A stretch of DNA of 64,000 nucleotides from Streptomyces cyaneogriseus subsp. noncyanogenus (lineage in GTDB: Bacteria; Actinomycetota; Actinomycetes; Streptomycetales; Streptomycetaceae). Within the stretch, counting starts at the first letter, position 1; the number at the start of each line of letters is the position of its first letter. Below the pieces are notes generated by a model, which was not told the DNA's origin, ran no database searches, and saw only the letters and a program-made list of their open reading frames with translations. Shown one piece after another: positions 32,734 through 40,846 of the stretch. The position numbers and the translations under genes are program-made. The stretch spans positions 4,588,001 to 4,652,000 of the forward strand of contig NZ_CP010849.1 of the NCBI RefSeq assembly GCF_000931445.1. The letters run 5' to 3'.

Positions 32734-33081
32734 ATGGAAGCCAGGGCCCAGGCGCGGTACATCCGCGTCACGCCCATGAAGGCCCGCCGTGTGGTGGACC
32801 TCATCCGTGGCCTGAACGCCACGGAGGCTCAGGCGGTCCTGCGTTTCGCCCCGCAGGCCGCGAGCGTGCCGGTCGGCAAGGTGCTCGACAGCGCCATCGC
32901 CAACGCCGCGCACAACTACGACCACACCGACGTCGACAGCCTGTACGTCTCCGAGGCGTACGTCGACGAGGGCCCGACCCTGAAGCGGTTCCGCCCGCGT
33001 GCCCAGGGCCGCGCCTACCGGATCCGCAAGCGGACCAGCCACATCACCGTGGTCGTCAGCAGCAAGGAAGGAACCCGGTAA
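32734..33081 (+). CDS. rplV: 50S ribosomal protein L22
   Basis: 115 residues from the ATG at 32734, chosen because GAAGGGA precedes it and MEARAQARYIRVTPMKARRV is the family start; an in-frame ATG at 32710 would add MTNTEGTT. The tunnel-wall hairpin near RFRPRAQGRAYRIRKRTSHI is visible. Stop overlaps the rpsC start (TAATG). Confidence 0.96.
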   Translation: MEARAQARYIRVTPMKARRVVDLIRGLNATEAQAVLRFAPQAASVPVGKVLDSAIANAAHNYDHTDVDSLYVSEAYVDEGPTLKRFRPRAQGRAYRIRKRTSHITVVVSSKEGTR

Positions 33082-33902
33082 TGGGCCAGAAGGTAAACCC
33101 GCACGGGTTCCGGCTCGGTGTCACCACCGACTTCAAGAGCCGCTGGTACGCCGACAAGCTGTACAAGGACTACGTCAAGGAAGACGTCGCCATCCGTCGG
33201 ATGATGACGTCCGGCATGGAGCGCGCCGGCATCTCCAAGGTCGAGATCGAGCGCACCCGTGACCGTGTCCGCGTGGACATCCACACCGCGCGTCCGGGCA
33301 TCGTCATCGGCCGCCGTGGCGCCGAGGCCGACCGCATCCGCGGCGACCTCGAGAAGCTCACGGGCAAGCAGGTCCAGCTGAACATCCTCGAGGTCAAGAA
33401 CCCCGAGACCGACGCTCAGCTCGTGGCCCAGGCCGTTGCCGAGCAGCTCTCCTCCCGCGTCTCCTTCCGCCGCGCCATGCGCAAGAGCATGCAGTCGGCG
33501 ATGAAGGCGGGCGCCAAGGGCATCAAGATCCAGTGCGGTGGCCGCCTCGGCGGCGCCGAGATGTCCCGCTCGGAGTTCTACCGCGAGGGCCGCGTGCCCC
33601 TGCACACGCTCCGCGCGAACGTGGACTACGGCTTCTTCGAGGCCAAGACGACCTTCGGCCGCATCGGCGTGAAGGTCTGGATCTACAAGGGCGACGTCAA
33701 GAACATCGCCGAGGTCCGCGCCGAGAACGCTGCCGCCCGTGCGGGTAACCGCCCGGCCCGCGGTGGCGCCGACCGCCCGGCCCGTGGTGGCCGCGGTGGC
33801 GAGCGGCGCGGTCGCAAGCCGCAGCAGGCTGCCGGCGCCGAGGCCCCCAAGGCCGAGGCTCCCGCCGCCGCTCCGGCTGAGAGCACCGGAACGGAGGCCT
33901 GA
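33081..33902 (+). CDS. rpsC: 30S ribosomal protein S3 with RGG/AP tail
   Basis: 273 residues. MGQKVNPHGFRLGVTTDFKS start, KH domain with VIGRRGAEADRIRGDL, and the C-terminal domain ending YKGDVKNIAEVRAE. After this comes a tail of about 55 residues rich in Arg-Gly (RPARGGADRPARGGRGGERR) and then Ala/Pro/Glu, absent in E. coli. S3 sits at the mRNA entry channel. Five bp before rplP. Confidence 0.97.
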   Translation: MGQKVNPHGFRLGVTTDFKSRWYADKLYKDYVKEDVAIRRMMTSGMERAGISKVEIERTRDRVRVDIHTARPGIVIGRRGAEADRIRGDLEKLTGKQVQLNILEVKNPETDAQLVAQAVAEQLSSRVSFRRAMRKSMQSAMKAGAKGIKIQCGGRLGGAEMSRSEFYREGRVPLHTLRANVDYGFFEAKTTFGRIGVKVWIYKGDVKNIAEVRAENAAARAGNRPARGGADRPARGGRGGERRGRKPQQAAGAEAPKAEAPAAAPAESTGTEA

Positions 33903-33907
33903 CCGTC

Positions 33908-34327
33908 ATGCTGATCCCCCGTAGGGTCAAGCACCGCAAGCAGCACCACCCCAAGCGCAACGGCATGTCCAAGGGTGGCACGCAGGTTGCGTTCGGCGAG
34001 TACGGCATCCAGGCGCTGACCCCGGCGTACGTCACGAACCGCCAGATCGAGGCGGCTCGTATCGCCATGACCCGTCACATCAAGCGTGGCGGCAAGGTCT
34101 GGATCAACATCTACCCGGACCGTCCGCTGACGAAGAAGCCGGCCGAGACCCGCATGGGTTCCGGTAAGGGTTCTCCGGAGTGGTGGGTCGCCAACGTCAA
34201 GCCCGGACGCGTCATGTTCGAGCTGTCGTACCCCAACGAGAAGATCGCCCGTGAGGCGCTGACCCGTGCGGCCCACAAGCTGCCGATGAAGTGCCGGATC
34301 GTCAAGCGCGAGGCAGGTGAAGCGTGA
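33908..34327 (+). CDS. rplP: 50S ribosomal protein L16
   Basis: 139 residues. MLIPRRVKHRKQHHPKRNGM start and the MGSGKGSPEWWVANVKPGRV block are typical. Binds near the A-site tRNA elbow. Stop overlaps the rpmC ATG. Confidence 0.98.
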   Translation: MLIPRRVKHRKQHHPKRNGMSKGGTQVAFGEYGIQALTPAYVTNRQIEAARIAMTRHIKRGGKVWINIYPDRPLTKKPAETRMGSGKGSPEWWVANVKPGRVMFELSYPNEKIAREALTRAAHKLPMKCRIVKREAGEA

Positions 34328-34551
34328 TGTCGGCCGGTACCAAGGCGTCCGAGCTGCGCGAGCTGGGCAACGAGGAGCTTCTGAACAAGCTCCGCGAGGC
34401 CAAGGAAGAGCTGTTCAACCTCCGCTTCCAGGCGGCGACGGGTCAGCTCGAGAACCACGGCCGTCTGAAGGCGGTCCGCAAGGACATCGCCCGGATCTAC
34501 ACCCTCATGCGTGAGCGTGAGCTCGGCATCGAGCAGGTGGAGAACGCCTGA
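34327..34551 (+). CDS. rpmC: 50S ribosomal protein L29
   Basis: 74 residues from the ATG at 34327, within TGATG shared with the rplP stop; a GTG three bases earlier is possible. Pattern ELRELGNEELLNKLREAKEE, then FNLRFQAATGQLENHGRLKA. Small two-helix protein at the tunnel exit. Overlaps rpsQ by one base. Confidence 0.97.
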   Translation: MSAGTKASELRELGNEELLNKLREAKEELFNLRFQAATGQLENHGRLKAVRKDIARIYTLMRERELGIEQVENA

Positions 34552-34838
34552 TGAGCGAGAACAACGTGACTGAGCAGAAGACCGAAGCGCGCGGCTTCCG
34601 TAAGACCCGCGAGGGTTACGTCGTCAGCGACAAGATGGACAAGACCGTCGTCGTCGCCGTCGAGGACCGCGTCAAGCACGCGCTGTACGGCAAGGTCATC
34701 CGCCGTACGAACAAGCTCAAGGCGCACGACGAGCAGAACGCCGCGGGTGTCGGCGACCGCGTCCTCCTCATGGAGACCCGGCCGCTGTCCGCGACCAAGC
34801 GCTGGCGCGTCGTCGAGATCCTCGAGAAGGCCAAGTAA
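34551..34838 (+). CDS. rpsQ: 30S ribosomal protein S17
   Basis: 95 residues. An N-terminal extension (MSENNVTEQKTEARG) precedes the core KTREGYVVSDKMDKTVVVAV; C-terminus TRPLSATKRWRVVEILEKAK. It is the last gene of the S10 section; a 105-bp gap with two inverted repeats separates it from rplN. Confidence 0.97.
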   Translation: MSENNVTEQKTEARGFRKTREGYVVSDKMDKTVVVAVEDRVKHALYGKVIRRTNKLKAHDEQNAAGVGDRVLLMETRPLSATKRWRVVEILEKAK

Positions 34839-34843
34839 TCCCT

Positions 34844-34862
34844 CCTAGGGGGACCCCCTAGG
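34844..34862. repeat. Perfect CCTAGGGGG-A-CCCCCTAGG inverted repeat
   Basis: Two 9-bp arms around a single A, five bp after the rpsQ stop. CTAG tetramers are rare in streptomycete DNA and two occur here. Could be a protein-binding site; a one-base loop does not suit an RNA hairpin. Confidence 0.6.
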
Positions 34863-34878
34863 CATCGTTCCGCCAGGC

Positions 34879-34916
34879 TCGGGGCGGAGACCGTGTGAAA
34901 ACGGACTCCGCCCCGG
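34879..34916 (+). promoter_or_regulatory. Hairpin in the rpsQ-rplN spacer
   Basis: Stem CGGGGCGGAG / CTCCGCCCCG extended by an inner CCGT/ACGG helix with a GTGAAA loop. It lies 27 bp before the rplN start, between the S10 and spc sections, and may be a terminator, an attenuator or an r-protein binding site. Confidence 0.55.
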
Positions 34917-34943
34917 GAACCGGCAGACATCCAGGAGATAGAC

Positions 34944-35312
34944 GTGATCCAGCAGGAGTCGCGACTGCGTGTCGCCGACAACACGGGTGCGAAGGAGATC
35001 CTCTGCATCCGTGTGCTCGGTGGCTCCGGTCGCCGCTACGCGGGTATCGGTGACGTCATCGTCGCCACCGTCAAGGACGCGATCCCCGGTGGCAACGTGA
35101 AGAAGGGTGACGTCGTCAAGGCGGTCATCGTTCGCACCGTGAAGGAGCGCCGCCGTCCGGACGGCTCGTACATCCGCTTCGACGAGAACGCCGCCGTCAT
35201 TCTGAAGAACGACGGCGACCCTCGCGGCACCCGTATCTTCGGCCCCGTCGGCCGTGAGCTGCGCGAGAAGAAGTTCATGAAGATCATCTCCCTCGCGCCG
35301 GAGGTGCTGTGA
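34944..35312 (+). CDS. rplN: 50S ribosomal protein L14
   Basis: 122 residues; GTG start after CCAGGAGATAGAC gives MIQQESRLRVADNTGAKEIL. C-terminus ELREKKFMKIISLAPEVL is standard. First gene of the spc section. Confidence 0.98.
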   Translation: MIQQESRLRVADNTGAKEILCIRVLGGSGRRYAGIGDVIVATVKDAIPGGNVKKGDVVKAVIVRTVKERRRPDGSYIRFDENAAVILKNDGDPRGTRIFGPVGRELREKKFMKIISLAPEVL

Positions 35313-35314
35313 GC

Positions 35315-35638
35315 ATGAAGATCAAGAAGGGCGACCTGGTCCAGGTCATCACCGGTAAGGACAAGGGCAAGCAGGGCAAGGTCATCGCGGCCTTCCCCCG
35401 CGAGGACCGCGTCCTGGTCGAGGGTGTCAACCGGGTCAAGAAGCACACGAAGGCCGGGCCGACCGCCAGCGGTTCGCAGGCCGGCGGCATCGTGACCACC
35501 GAGGCCCCCATCCACGTCAGCAACGTCATGCTGGTCGTGGAGAAGGACGGCCAGAAGGTCCCGACCCGCGTCGGCTACCGCTTCGACGACGAGGGCAACA
35601 AGATCCGCGTTGCCAAGCGGACGGGTGAGGACATCTGA
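35315..35638 (+). CDS. rplX: 50S ribosomal protein L24
   Basis: 107 residues from the ATG at 35315 (MKIKKGDLVQVITGKDKGKQ, the KOW motif); a GTG at 35309 would add two residues and overlap the rplN stop. Assembly initiator of the 50S. Stop overlaps rplE (TGATG). Confidence 0.97.
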   Translation: MKIKKGDLVQVITGKDKGKQGKVIAAFPREDRVLVEGVNRVKKHTKAGPTASGSQAGGIVTTEAPIHVSNVMLVVEKDGQKVPTRVGYRFDDEGNKIRVAKRTGEDI

Positions 35639-36195
35639 TGACGACCACCGTGACCCCGCGTCTGAAGCAGAAGTACCGCGAGGAGATCGTCGGCAAGCTG
35701 CGTGACGAGTTCAAGTACGAGAACGTCATGCAGGTTCCGGGCCTCGTGAAGATCGTGGTCAACATGGGTGTGGGCGACGCCGCCCGCGACTCCAAGCTGA
35801 TCGACGGCGCCGTGCGCGACCTCACCACGATCACCGGTCAGAAGCCGGCCGTGACCAAGGCCCGCAAGTCCATCGCGCAGTTCAAGCTGCGCGAGGGTCA
35901 GCCGATCGGTGCCCACGTCACGCTCCGTGGCGACCGCATGTGGGAGTTCCTGGACCGCACCCTGTCGCTGGCGCTCCCGCGCATCCGCGACTTCCGCGGC
36001 CTGTCCCCCAAGCAGTTCGACGGCCGTGGCAACTACACCTTCGGTCTCACGGAGCAGGTCATGTTCCACGAGATCGACCAGGACAAGATCGACCGCGTCC
36101 GGGGTATGGACATCACCGTGGTCACCACGGCGACCAACGACGAAGAGGGCCGCGCCCTTCTCCGTCACCTCGGCTTCCCGTTCAAGGAGGCGTGA
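35638..36195 (+). CDS. rplE: 50S ribosomal protein L5
   Basis: 185 residues. Blocks LVKIVVNMGVGDAARDSKLI, AVTKARKSIAQFKLREGQPI and RDFRGLSPKQFDGRGNYTFG are typical. Binds 5S rRNA with L18. In E. coli S8 represses the spc operon by binding near the rplE start; no clear equivalent was found here. Five bp before rpsZ. Confidence 0.98.
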   Translation: MTTTVTPRLKQKYREEIVGKLRDEFKYENVMQVPGLVKIVVNMGVGDAARDSKLIDGAVRDLTTITGQKPAVTKARKSIAQFKLREGQPIGAHVTLRGDRMWEFLDRTLSLALPRIRDFRGLSPKQFDGRGNYTFGLTEQVMFHEIDQDKIDRVRGMDITVVTTATNDEEGRALLRHLGFPFKEA

Positions 36196-36200
36196 GCGAG

Positions 36201-36386
36201 ATGGCGAAGAAGGCTCTGATCGCGAAGGCTGCTCGCAAGCCCAAGTTCGGTGTGCGTGCGTACACGCGCTGCCAGCGTTGCGGCCGTCCGCACTCCGTCT
36301 ACCGCAAGTTCGGCCTGTGCCGTGTGTGCCTTCGTGAGATGGCTCACCGCGGCGAGCTGCCGGGCGTGACCAAGAGCTCCTGGTAA
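36201..36386 (+). CDS. rpsZ: 30S ribosomal protein S14, zinc-binding type Z
   Basis: 61 residues, the short S14 form, with the four zinc ligands Cys24, Cys27, Cys40 and Cys43 intact. Streptomycetes often have a second zinc-free S14 elsewhere, made under zinc limitation. ATG at 36201 follows AAGGAGG/GAGCGAG. The next gene, rpsH, is unusually far away (266 bp). Confidence 0.97.
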   Translation: MAKKALIAKAARKPKFGVRAYTRCQRCGRPHSVYRKFGLCRVCLREMAHRGELPGVTKSSW

Positions 36387-36410
36387 TCCCGCCCACCCGT
36401 CGCCCGACCA

Positions 36411-36438
36411 CCGCCCTTTGAGGGCGGCCCTTCGGGCC
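36411..36438 (+). terminator. Hairpins after rpsZ
   Basis: CCGCCC-TTTGA-GGGCGG (36411-36427) overlapped by GGCCC-TTC-GGGCC (36426-36438). The two share two bases and could be alternatives. Possible terminator or attenuator for the upstream spc genes. Confidence 0.5.
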
Positions 36439-36482
36439 GACAGGTCGGATTCGGATTCCCGAAGCTCTCGGTAAGCAACCGG

Positions 36483-36539
36483 GGCGGCAGGACGCCCAGC
36501 CCGCATGCCTTAGGCTTGTGGGGTTGGGCGTCTGCCGCC
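36483..36539 (+). promoter_or_regulatory. Long structured leader upstream of rpsH
   Basis: 15-bp stem GGCGGCAG-(G)-ACGCCCA / TGGGCGT-CTGCCGCC with one bulged G, closing an inner part with GCCT/AGGC. It lies 114 bp before the rpsH start. A TAGGCT at 36511-36516 in the loop could instead be a -10 box. Candidate S8 (or other r-protein) regulatory site. Confidence 0.5.
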
Positions 36540-36652
36540 GCCCTTACGACTTACTACGCCGTAGGTCCACCGCGCCGCACCCGTCCCGTCTCGGATCGGG
36601 GAGAGGGATGGCGCACCAGGAAACCCCGGCGAGAGAGGCCGAAGGCCAATTC

Positions 36653-37051
36653 ATGACCATGACTGATCCGATCGCAGACATGCTGACGCGTCTGCGGAAC
36701 GCGAACTCGGCATACCACGACTCGGTGTCGATGCCGCACTCCAAGATCAAGTCGCACATCGCGGAGATCCTCCAGCAGGAGGGCTTCATCACGGGCTGGC
36801 GCGTCGAGGACGCCGAGGTCGGCAAGAACCTCGTCCTCGAGCTGAAGTTCGGCCCGAACCGTGAGCGCTCCATCGCGGGCATCAAGCGGATCTCCAAGCC
36901 CGGTCTCCGGGTGTACGCGAAGTCCACCAACCTGCCGAAGGTCCTCGGCGGCCTGGGCGTGGCGATCATCTCCACGTCCCACGGTCTCCTGACCGACAAG
37001 CAGGCGCAGAAGAAGGGCGTGGGTGGGGAAGTCCTCGCCTACGTCTGGTAG
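36653..37051 (+). CDS. rpsH: 30S ribosomal protein S8
   Basis: 132 residues; MTMTDPIADMLTRLRNANSA start, C-terminus GLLTDKQAQKKGVGGEVLAYVW. An ATG two codons in (36659) is an alternative. S8 binds central-domain 16S rRNA and in E. coli represses the spc operon. 21 bp before rplF. Confidence 0.97.
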   Translation: MTMTDPIADMLTRLRNANSAYHDSVSMPHSKIKSHIAEILQQEGFITGWRVEDAEVGKNLVLELKFGPNRERSIAGIKRISKPGLRVYAKSTNLPKVLGGLGVAIISTSHGLLTDKQAQKKGVGGEVLAYVW

Positions 37052-37072
37052 TCGGGAACGGAGGAAAAGCCA

Positions 37073-37612
37073 ATGTCGCGTATCGGCAAGCTCCCCATCC
37101 AGGTTCCCGCCGGCGTGGACGTCACCATCGACGGCCGTACGGTTTCCGTGAAGGGCCCCAAGGGTTCCCTCTCGCACACCGTTGCCGCGCCGATCGAGAT
37201 CGCTAAGGGCGAAGACGGCACCCTCGCGGTGACCCGCCCGAACGACGAGCGGCAGAGCAAGGCCCTGCACGGCCTGTCCCGCACGCTGGTGGCGAACATG
37301 ATCACCGGTGTGACCCAGGGATACGTCAAGAAGCTCGAGATCAGCGGTGTCGGTTACCGCGTCCAGGCGAAGGGCTCCAACCTGGAGTTCTCCCTGGGCT
37401 ACAGCCACCCGATCCTGGTCGAGGCCCCCGAGGGCATCACCTTCAAGGTGGAGTCCCCGACCCGTTTCTCGGTCGAGGGCATCGACAAGCAGAAGGTCGG
37501 CGAGGTTGCGGCCAACATCCGCAAGCTGCGCAAGCCCGACCCGTACAAGGCCAAGGGCGTCAAGTACGAGGGCGAAGTCATCCGCCGCAAGGTCGGAAAG
37601 GCGGGTAAGTAA
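37073..37612 (+). CDS. rplF: 50S ribosomal protein L6
   Basis: 179 residues. MSRIGKLPIQVPAGVDVTID start and the C-terminal RKLRKPDPYKAKGVKYEGEV block are typical. AACGGAGGAAAAGCC precedes the ATG. Three bp before rplR. Confidence 0.98.
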   Translation: MSRIGKLPIQVPAGVDVTIDGRTVSVKGPKGSLSHTVAAPIEIAKGEDGTLAVTRPNDERQSKALHGLSRTLVANMITGVTQGYVKKLEISGVGYRVQAKGSNLEFSLGYSHPILVEAPEGITFKVESPTRFSVEGIDKQKVGEVAANIRKLRKPDPYKAKGVKYEGEVIRRKVGKAGK

Positions 37613-37615
37613 GCC

Positions 37616-37999
37616 ATGGCATACGGGCAGAAGATCCTCAAGGGCGACGCCTACAAGCGTGCCGCTATCAAGCGTCGCCACATCCGGATCCGCAAGAAGG
37701 TCTCGGGTACCGCCGAGCGCCCCCGTCTGGTCGTGACCCGCTCCAACCGCCACATCGTGGCGCAGGTGATCGACGACCTCAAGGGCCACACCCTGGCGTC
37801 GGCGTCCACCCTGGACGCTTCGATCCGCGGTGGCGAGGGCGACAAGTCCGCGCAGGCCAAGCAGGTCGGCGCCCTGGTCGCCGAGCGTGCCAAGGCCGCC
37901 GGTGTCGAGGCTGTCGTGTTCGACCGTGGTGGCAACCAGTACGCCGGGCGCATCGCCGCCCTGGCCGACGCCGCCCGCGAGGCCGGGCTCAAGTTCTGA
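37616..37999 (+). CDS. rplR: 50S ribosomal protein L18
   Basis: 127 residues. Basic N-terminus KRAAIKRRHIRIRKKVSGTA, core RLVVTRSNRHIVAQVIDDLK. Binds 5S rRNA with L5. 43 bp before rpsE. Confidence 0.98.
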   Translation: MAYGQKILKGDAYKRAAIKRRHIRIRKKVSGTAERPRLVVTRSNRHIVAQVIDDLKGHTLASASTLDASIRGGEGDKSAQAKQVGALVAERAKAAGVEAVVFDRGGNQYAGRIAALADAAREAGLKF

Positions 38000-38042
38000 G
38001 CCGCGGTTCCGTAGCTAGCGGAAACAGAGAGAGGTAATTCCA

Positions 38043-38648
38043 ATGGCTGGACCCCAGCGCCGCGGTGGTGGCGCCGGTGGCGGCGAGCGGCGGGACCGGA
38101 AGGGCCGTGACGGCGGCGCTGCTGCCGCCGAGAAGACCGCGTACGTTGAGCGCGTCGTCGCGATCAACCGCGTCGCCAAGGTTGTGAAGGGTGGTCGTCG
38201 CTTCAGCTTCACCGCGCTGGTCGTGGTGGGCGACGGTGACGGCACCGTGGGTGTCGGATACGGCAAGGCCAAGGAGGTGCCGGCCGCCATCGCCAAGGGC
38301 GTTGAGGAGGCCAAGAAGCACTTCTTCAAGGTCCCCCGCATCCAGGGCACCATCCCGCACCCCATCCAGGGTGAGAAGGCTGCCGGCGTCGTGCTGCTCA
38401 AGCCCGCGTCGCCCGGTACCGGTGTTATCGCCGGTGGTCCGGTGCGCGCCGTGCTCGAGTGCGCCGGTATCCACGACGTGCTGTCGAAGTCGCTCGGCTC
38501 CGACAACGCCATCAACATCGTGCACGCGACCGTGGCGGCCCTGAAGGGCCTGCAGCGTCCCGAGGAGATCGCGGCCCGCCGTGGTCTGCCGCTCGAGGAC
38601 GTCGCCCCCGCGGCTCTCCTTCGTGCGCGTGCCGGGGCGGGTGCGTAA
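38043..38648 (+). CDS. rpsE: 30S ribosomal protein S5
   Basis: 201 residues. A Gly/Arg-rich N-terminal extension of about 35 residues (GPQRRGGGAGGGERRDRKGR) precedes the core, which has FTALVVVGDGDGTVGVGYGK. Works in decoding fidelity; the extension reaches the mRNA entry side. GAGAGAGGTAATTCCA precedes the ATG. Confidence 0.98.
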   Translation: MAGPQRRGGGAGGGERRDRKGRDGGAAAAEKTAYVERVVAINRVAKVVKGGRRFSFTALVVVGDGDGTVGVGYGKAKEVPAAIAKGVEEAKKHFFKVPRIQGTIPHPIQGEKAAGVVLLKPASPGTGVIAGGPVRAVLECAGIHDVLSKSLGSDNAINIVHATVAALKGLQRPEEIAARRGLPLEDVAPAALLRARAGAGA

Positions 38649-38650
38649 TC

Positions 38651-38833
38651 ATGGCTCAGCTCAAGATCACGCAGGTCAAGTCCTACATCGGCAGCAAGCA
38701 GAACCACCGTGACACCCTGCGTTCGCTTGGCCTCAAGAAGGTCAACGACGTGGTCGTCAAGGAGGATCGTCCCGAGTTCCGCGGCATGGTGCACACCGTC
38801 CGCCACCTCGTGACGGTCGAGGAGGTCGACTGA
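38651..38833 (+). CDS. rpmD: 50S ribosomal protein L30
   Basis: 60 residues: AQLKITQVKSYIGSKQNHRD, then TLRSLGLKKVNDVV. Two bp after rpsE and two bp before rplO. Confidence 0.97.
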   Translation: MAQLKITQVKSYIGSKQNHRDTLRSLGLKKVNDVVVKEDRPEFRGMVHTVRHLVTVEEVD

Positions 38834-38835
38834 TC

Positions 38836-39291
38836 ATGGCGGAGAACAACCCGCTCAAGATCCACAACCTCCGTCCCGCCCCGGGCGCCAAGACCGCCAA
38901 GACCCGTGTGGGTCGTGGTGAGGCGTCGAAGGGTAAGACGGCCGGTCGTGGTACCAAGGGCACCAAGGCCCGCTACCAGGTTCCGGAGAGCTTCGAGGGT
39001 GGCCAGATGCCGCTCCACATGCGTCTCCCGAAGCTGAAGGGCTTCAAGAACCCGTTCAAGACCGAGTACCAGGTCGTGAACCTCGACAAGCTGGCCAAGC
39101 TCTACCCGCAGGGTGGCGAGGTCACGGTCGAGGACCTGGTGGCCAAGGGCGCCGTTCGCAAGAACAGCCTGGTCAAGGTCCTCGGCGAGGGCGAGATCTC
39201 CGTGGCGCTGACGGTGAAGGTCGACAAGGCCTCCACCTCCGCCAAGGAGAAGATCGCCGCCGCCGGCGGCAGCGTCACCGAGCTCGTCTGA
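38836..39291 (+). CDS. rplO: 50S ribosomal protein L15
   Basis: 151 residues. Gly-rich basic N-terminus LRPAPGAKTAKTRVGRGEAS and the FEGGQMPLHMRLPKLKGFKN block are typical. Last ribosomal gene before a strong terminator that separates it from secY. Confidence 0.98.
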   Translation: MAENNPLKIHNLRPAPGAKTAKTRVGRGEASKGKTAGRGTKGTKARYQVPESFEGGQMPLHMRLPKLKGFKNPFKTEYQVVNLDKLAKLYPQGGEVTVEDLVAKGAVRKNSLVKVLGEGEISVALTVKVDKASTSAKEKIAAAGGSVTELV

Positions 39292-39326
39292 ACCCTTCAG
39301 GCGTCTCGATGACTTGAGCGATCCCG

Positions 39327-39360
39327 ACCGGGGATACCCCACAAATGGGGTATCCCCGGT
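39327..39360 (+). terminator. Terminator between rplO and secY
   Basis: Perfect 15-bp stem ACCGGGGATACCCCA / TGGGGTATCCCCGGT with loop CAAA, 35 bp after the rplO stop. The remaining 170 bp before secY contain a TTGACC at 39451 without a clear -10, probably in the secY promoter region. Confidence 0.92.
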
Positions 39361-39532
39361 TGGTCGTTCCTAGGGCAGTGCTCCCGCCGGTAAGGTGACC
39401 TCCACTGCCCTCTTTCACGGGTGCCACACATGGGGCACCCTGAGCGGCAGTTGACCGTTAGCTATTAAGTCGTCAGTCGAACCTCAAGACCGTCACCCTT
39501 GACGCAGTTGCGCGGGGGTCGCAGGAGGCACC

Positions 39533-40846
39533 GTGCTCACCGCGTTCGCCCGGGCGTTCAAGACGCCCGACCTGCGCAAGAAGCTGCTCTTCACGCTCGG
39601 CATCATCGTGGTCTACCGGGTGGGTACCCACATCCCCATCCCGGGCGTGGACTACAAGAGCGTTCAGGAGTGTGTGGACCAGGCGTCCGGCAACCAGGGC
39701 CTCTTCGGTCTGGTCAACATGTTCAGCGGCGGCGCCCTGCTGCAGATCACGGTCTTCGCGCTCGGCATCATGCCGTACATCACCGCGAGCATCATTCTGC
39801 AGCTGCTGACCGTGGTGATCCCGCGCCTGGAGGCCCTGAAGAAGGAGGGCCAGGCGGGCACGGCGAAGATCACGCAGTACACCCGCTACCTGACCATCGC
39901 GCTGGCCATCCTGCAGGGCACCGGCCTGGTGGCCACCGCCCGCAGCGGCGCGCTCTTCTCCGGCTGCACGGTCGCTTCCCAGATCGTCCCGGACCGCGCG
40001 ATCTTCACCACCATCGTCATGGTGATCACCATGACCGCCGGCACCGCCGTCGTCATGTGGCTCGGCGAGCTGATCACCGACCGCGGCATCGGCAACGGCA
40101 TGTCGATCCTGATGTTCATCTCGATCGCGGCCACGTTCCCGTCCGCCCTGTGGGCGATCAAGACCCAGGGCGACCTCGCGGGCGGCTGGATCGAGTTCGG
40201 CACCGTGATCGCGGTCGGCCTGGTCATGGTCGGCCTGGTGGTCTTCGTCGAGCAGGCTCAGCGCCGGATTCCCGTCCAGTACGCCAAGCGCATGATCGGC
40301 CGCCGCTCCTACGGCGGCACCTCCACCTACATCCCGCTCAAGGTGAACCAGGCGGGTGTGATTCCCGTCATCTTCGCGTCGTCGCTGCTCTACATCCCGG
40401 CATTGATCGCGCAGTTCTCCAGCGGCACCTCCGGATGGAAGACCTGGATCGAGGGCCACCTCGTCAAGGGCGACCACCCGATCTACGTGACCCTGTACTT
40501 CCTGCTCATCGTCTTCTTCGCGTTCTTCTACGTGGCGATCTCCTTCAACCCCGAGGAAGTCGCCGACAACATGAAGAAGTATGGTGGCTTCATCCCGGGC
40601 ATCCGGGCTGGCCGACCGACCGCTGAGTACCTCGGCTACGTACTCAACCGGATCACCTGGCCGGGTTCGCTGTATCTGGGTCTGATCGCTCTCGTACCGA
40701 CGATGGCGTTGGTTGGTTTCGGGGCAAACCAGAACTTCCCGTTCGGCGGCACCAGCATCCTGATCATCGTGGGTGTGGGCCTCGAGACGGTGAAGCAGAT
40801 CGAGAGCCAGCTCCAGCAGCGCAATTACGAAGGGTTCCTCCGCTGA
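39533..40846 (+). CDS. secY: Protein translocase subunit SecY
   Basis: 437 residues, ten predicted membrane helices. GTG start after CGCAGGAGGCACC gives MLTAFARAFKTPDLRKKLLF. Plug and pore region GVDYKSVQEC...NMFSGGALLQITVF and the cytosolic loop IGRRSYGGTSTYIPLKVNQA are visible. Core channel of the Sec system; acts in the membrane with SecE and SecG. Overlaps adk by one base (TGATG). Confidence 0.98.
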   Translation: MLTAFARAFKTPDLRKKLLFTLGIIVVYRVGTHIPIPGVDYKSVQECVDQASGNQGLFGLVNMFSGGALLQITVFALGIMPYITASIILQLLTVVIPRLEALKKEGQAGTAKITQYTRYLTIALAILQGTGLVATARSGALFSGCTVASQIVPDRAIFTTIVMVITMTAGTAVVMWLGELITDRGIGNGMSILMFISIAATFPSALWAIKTQGDLAGGWIEFGTVIAVGLVMVGLVVFVEQAQRRIPVQYAKRMIGRRSYGGTSTYIPLKVNQAGVIPVIFASSLLYIPALIAQFSSGTSGWKTWIEGHLVKGDHPIYVTLYFLLIVFFAFFYVAISFNPEEVADNMKKYGGFIPGIRAGRPTAEYLGYVLNRITWPGSLYLGLIALVPTMALVGFGANQNFPFGGTSILIIVGVGLETVKQIESQLQQRNYEGFLR

